From the NCBI GenBank assembly GCA_011046295.1, contig DSAV01000143.1:1-9271 (forward strand): 9,271 bases of DNA, given 5' to 3'. The DNA comes from Deltaproteobacteria bacterium (GTDB lineage: Bacteria > Desulfobacterota > Syntrophia > Syntrophales > Smithellaceae). The notes beneath the pieces were generated by a model. The model was not told the origin of the DNA and searched no databases. It was given only the letters and a program-made list of their open reading frames with translations. This document shows positions 6,251 to 9,271 of the stretch, in pieces. Positions within the stretch are counted from its first letter, which is position 1; the number at the start of each line of letters is the position of its first letter. The translations under genes and the position numbers were made by a program.

Positions 6251-9190
6251 TCACTGAATTGCCCACCGCACAGTAAAAAGTGTTTCAACGTTTGTGCGCT
6301 GGGCAAGGCGTTTTTCCAGTTGGTCAATAAGCTGATCGCGTTTTCCCATAATATCATCTTCTACCTTGAAAATTTCCTGCCGTTGCCTTCGCTGCTGCTT
6401 TTCAAGTTTTCTAATTTCTTCCTGAATATTTAACTGTTCGTCAAGCGTCGCGGCCTGCCGGGCCTGCCTGCGCATCGCCTTGATTTTTTCTTTTGTATCG
6501 GTCAAGGCTTTTTCCGCTGCCAGCACCATATCTTCAGCCCATTTTTCCAGCTTCTCGCGGGCTTCATTGAAGTATTTGCTGTTTTGCTCCAGCGAACGGC
6601 TAATGGTCGCCTGAATATGACGTTTGGATTCCGCAGCAATGCGATCACCTGCCGGCTTTGGCATTGAGACGTTACCATTCAAACGTCCATCGCAGAGGAA
6701 AAATTTTTCCATTGTTTCCTGATCCATTGACACACCTTCATCGGTAAAACCAGAAAACAGAAGATACTCCTCCCGTTCATATGAATCTACGATTAGCCGT
6801 GATAATGCAAGATATCCTCTTTTACCACAAAGCACATTGACAACAGATATTTTTGTGGGGTGATTCGTGATATTAAAAATGATTTCCGCTGCAGGTGTTT
6901 CCAGCGATTTTGCCTGTGTGACTACATGCTCGCCAAGTGGATGCGATAAGCGATAAAGAAACCTGTTAGCTTCCTCGACGGTATCTTCTGTTTCTTTAGG
7001 TTTCGACTTGGAAATCAAATGGTAGCGGCCTGGCGGCGCCCAGTATTCACTCTCTTGCTCCGCATTTTCTGATTGAACACCAAAAACTGAACATCGTATG
7101 CTTTCCAGCAAATCAAAAACGAGCGCTTTATCGTCAAACTTAGCACACTCACTCAGCATGTATTTGGTAAGCAGCCAAAAAAGCTGACCAATGCGGTCAA
7201 GCTGCGCCTGAGCATCGGCAAGCCGAAGCTTAAGGCGCTGGTGCACATCCTCATCAAAGTGTTCAAATAGCGTGCGCCTTGCATCATCAAGGCGCGTACG
7301 GATTTGTTCATCAAGTTCTTCCTGCAACGCCCGGAAAGCAGCGTCTATTTCTTCCTGGGTGCGACATTGCTGATATATTGCAAGAATACGTTTTTCAAAA
7401 TCAACCCCGGATTCGATACTGCCAAGAACCTCATCGGATGCACCGAAAACACCACTGAAAAGGTTGAATTTTTCCGTAAGAAGTTCCAACACACGACGAT
7501 CGGCTGCGTTACGTTCATTCAAAAAGTTAATCACCACAACATCATTCTTTTGTCCGTAACGATGACAACGTCCGATACGCTGTTCGATGCGCTGCGGATT
7601 CCATGGTAAATCATAATTGATGACTAGCGAACAAAACTGAAGATTAATACCTTCCGCGCCAGCTTCGGTGGCGAGCATTATTGTTGCTTCATCGCGAAAA
7701 TGTTCGATAAGCGCGGTGCGCACGTCAATATCACGCGATCCGGAAACACGGCCGGTAGCACGGTTGCGTTCCACCCATCTATCATAAATAGCAGTTGCAT
7801 CGGAGCCACTGTTCGTGCCATTGAACAAAACTACCTGGCCACGATAGCCGTTATCCTCTAAATAATTTTTAAGGTATTCCTGAGTGCGCCGTGATTCCGT
7901 AAAGATAATCGCTTTACGCCCGGCACTAATTGCCGTCATGTTATCGAAGCCAATTTCTAAAGCCGCAAGCAATGTTTGCGACTTCGTATCGACTCCAATG
8001 CGCCGTGCCCTTTCGGCAATATGCCTGAGTGTGTTAATTTCTTCCTGTAACTTTTTGCGATCAATAGTTGAAGGCTTGGTCGCGTCGTTTGTTTCTTGTT
8101 CTTCTTCACCGACAATCTCATCGAGCAGATCTTCTTCAATCTCCTCTCCTTCAATAAGCTGCTCGGCAAGCTCCGGGTCATCTTTTATCTGTTCGTCTCG
8201 CAATGTTTCGAGCCGAGATATGAGCGTATCAAGCGTCACAGCAATCGCCTGCGATGATGAAGCTAATAGTTTATGGAGAATAAGCGTAGTTAAATGACGC
8301 TGCCGTTTGGGTAAAGCATAGGTATCATCACGGCGCAAAAATTCAGACACAGCTTCATAAAGCGCATGTTCGTCATCCGTTGGGCGGAAAGGGCGCGTGA
8401 TTGCGCGACGTTCTGTATAGCTGATATATTCAGTCACCTGATTACGTAAAGTGCGTTTGCAGAAGACGCTAAGACGAGAGCGTAGTGCTTCCAAATTGCC
8501 ACCCGTATTAACAAACTGAGACCTAAATGAGTTTGCATCGCCAAACAGTCTTTCATCAATCAAAGTTGAAAGCCCATATAATTCCAAAAGAGAGTTTTGC
8601 AAAGGTGTGGCAGTCAAAAGTAATTTGCGGCAATCTTCTGTCGCCCAGCGAATACCCTGGCCTACTTTATTGCTGGGCCGATAGGCGTTGCGTAGCTTAT
8701 GCGCCTCATCAATAACAACCAAATCCCAAGCACGCGCCTTAATTTCTTCACGTAGACTGTTTGCAAAATGCAAAGACATGATTAAAACAGCATTTTGCGC
8801 AAGCGGTTCGCGACCTTCTCGACGCATTACTCGGCAAGTCTTGGCATCTAGAACAATGACAGGCAAATTGAATTTTTCCTGTATTTCCAATGCCCATTGT
8901 TTACGGATGGAGGCAGGACAGATTACTAAAAGGCGCCGTCGGCGTTCAGCCCAGTATTGGCAAAGGACAATTCCGGCTTCTATTGTTTTACCCAGACCAA
9001 CTTCGTCGGCAAAAATAACACCCTTGGACAAGGGCGATTGCATCGCAAAAAGCGCGGCCTCGATCTGATGCGGATTTAAGTCAACCGCCGCGTCAAACAG
9101 GGCCATGCTTAATCTTTCCAGTCCGCCTGGGGCTTGTCGCGTTAGTTCATGGGCAAAATATTTTGCGTGATGTGGCGTTAAACTTAGCAT
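6251..9190 (-). CDS. SNF2/RapA-type superfamily 2 helicase
   Basis: This 979-residue protein is an ATP-dependent DNA translocase of the SNF2/HepA family, found in many defence cassettes. Numbering from ATG 9190, motif I DEVGLGKT is at 62-69, motif II DEAH at 161-164, motif III LLTATPLQN at 191-199, the start of the second RecA lobe RKAIIFTESR at 425-434, motif V ATEAGAEGINLQ at 507-518 and motif VI QRIGRCHRYGQ at 537-547. A glutamate-rich insertion (about 339-374) separates the lobes. The C-terminal part has a long charged predicted coiled coil (about 879-966). No nuclease motif is evident. A TTG at 9208 would add six residues (MIICAL). I prefer ATG 9190 because LSLTPHHAKYFA resembles the usual beginning of such helicases, although neither start has a clear Shine-Dalgarno sequence. 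As first gene of the operon it probably works with the methyltransferase. Class 1 DISARM also pairs a SNF2 helicase (DrmD) with an adenine methylase, but drmA, drmB and drmC are not in this window. Confidence 0.93.
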   Translation of the reverse strand: MLSLTPHHAKYFAHELTRQAPGGLERLSMALFDAAVDLNPHQIEAALFAMQSPLSKGVIFADEVGLGKTIEAGIVLCQYWAERRRRLLVICPASIRKQWALEIQEKFNLPVIVLDAKTCRVMRREGREPLAQNAVLIMSLHFANSLREEIKARAWDLVVIDEAHKLRNAYRPSNKVGQGIRWATEDCRKLLLTATPLQNSLLELYGLSTLIDERLFGDANSFRSQFVNTGGNLEALRSRLSVFCKRTLRNQVTEYISYTERRAITRPFRPTDDEHALYEAVSEFLRRDDTYALPKRQRHLTTLILHKLLASSSQAIAVTLDTLISRLETLRDEQIKDDPELAEQLIEGEEIEEDLLDEIVGEEEQETNDATKPSTIDRKKLQEEINTLRHIAERARRIGVDTKSQTLLAALEIGFDNMTAISAGRKAIIFTESRRTQEYLKNYLEDNGYRGQVVLFNGTNSGSDATAIYDRWVERNRATGRVSGSRDIDVRTALIEHFRDEATIMLATEAGAEGINLQFCSLVINYDLPWNPQRIEQRIGRCHRYGQKNDVVVINFLNERNAADRRVLELLTEKFNLFSGVFGASDEVLGSIESGVDFEKRILAIYQQCRTQEEIDAAFRALQEELDEQIRTRLDDARRTLFEHFDEDVHQRLKLRLADAQAQLDRIGQLFWLLTKYMLSECAKFDDKALVFDLLESIRCSVFGVQSENAEQESEYWAPPGRYHLISKSKPKETEDTVEEANRFLYRLSHPLGEHVVTQAKSLETPAAEIIFNITNHPTKISVVNVLCGKRGYLALSRLIVDSYEREEYLLFSGFTDEGVSMDQETMEKFFLCDGRLNGNVSMPKPAGDRIAAESKRHIQATISRSLEQNSKYFNEAREKLEKWAEDMVLAAEKALTDTKEKIKAMRRQARQAATLDEQLNIQEEIRKLEKQQRRQRQEIFKVEDDIMGKRDQLIDQLEKRLAQRTNVETLFTVRWAIQ

Positions 9191-9218
9191 GAGTGCACAA
9201 ATGATCAAATCTTGAGTT

Positions 9219-9251
9219 ATTAGTTTAACTAATTACAGCAAATATGTAATT
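9219..9251 (-). promoter_or_regulatory. Operator-like inverted repeats and possible promoter of the operon
   Basis: Two adjoining inverted repeats lie just upstream of the helicase. ATTAGTT-T-AACTAAT spans 9219-9233 with perfect seven-base arms around one base. AATTACA-N7-TGTAATT spans 9231-9251 with seven-base arms. On the minus strand, TGCTGTAAT overlaps the second repeat and fits an extended -10 element (TGnTATAAT-like), with a weak TTTTTA about 17 bases upstream. If real, transcription would start within the first repeat, the usual place for a repressor site. The region is AT-rich, so chance palindromes are possible, and no regulator gene is in the window. Confidence 0.4.
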
Positions 9252-9271
9252 GGTTAAAAATAATACAATAT

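Noticed and set aside
6225..6253. Hairpin terminator between the helicase and the methyltransferase
   Set aside because: The arms TGAGC/GCTCA are only five bases, with a 19-base loop and no T-tract in the transcribed direction, so this is too weak for a terminator.
7884..8297. Serine-rich 137-codon open frame on the plus strand
   Set aside because: It is the antisense shadow of the SNF2 helicase's glutamate-rich insertion. GAA/GAG codons read in reverse produce the runs of serine.
6251..9190. Complete class 1 DISARM system
   Set aside because: A SNF2 helicase beside an adenine methylase fits drmD-drmMI, but the third gene is a type III Res-like helicase and drmA, drmB and drmC are not visible.

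Overview
The window holds one compact minus-strand operon of three large genes, reading from about 9190 down to 100. It also holds a short region upstream of the operon and an unusual 100-base stretch downstream of it. The genes code for (1) a SNF2/RapA-type superfamily 2 helicase, (2) a large beta-class (type III Mod-like) DNA adenine methyltransferase, and (3) a type III restriction (Res-like) superfamily 2 helicase. Together they look like an accessory restriction-modification or anti-phage cassette. No toxin, integrase, tRNA, rRNA or CRISPR array is visible. The host is a bacterium with clear Shine-Dalgarno sequences and moderate GC content. Nothing in the window identifies the genus.

Layout, in order of transcription. 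At 9271-9191 an AT-rich leader carries two adjacent inverted repeats and a possible extended -10 promoter. The SNF2 helicase spans 9190-6251. A 44-base gap containing an AAGGAG ribosome binding site leads into the methyltransferase at 6206-3069. Its TGA stop overlaps the ATG of the Res-like gene (TGATG), which has its own GGAGGGG ribosome binding site and runs to 100. After that come two copies of a 27-28 base direct repeat and the first 17 codons of an unidentified reading frame that leaves the window.

How the genes may work together. The methyltransferase would mark host DNA at a site set by its target-recognition segment. The Res-like helicase would read methylation state together with it and translocate on DNA. 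The SNF2 helicase is an extra ATP-driven DNA translocase that classical type III systems lack.

Three things stand out. First, the Res-like protein stops at what I take to be the entrance of its C-terminal nuclease domain, and its last codons are supplied by the direct repeat. The operon may therefore have lost its cleavage activity, or that activity may lie elsewhere. Second, the methyltransferase segment between the catalytic DPPY motif and the AdoMet-binding FxGxG motif is far more AT-rich than the rest of the gene, which suggests a swapped specificity domain. Third, the direct repeat duplicates a start-codon region (MLPK) at the 3' edge of the operon, which points to a rearrangement there.
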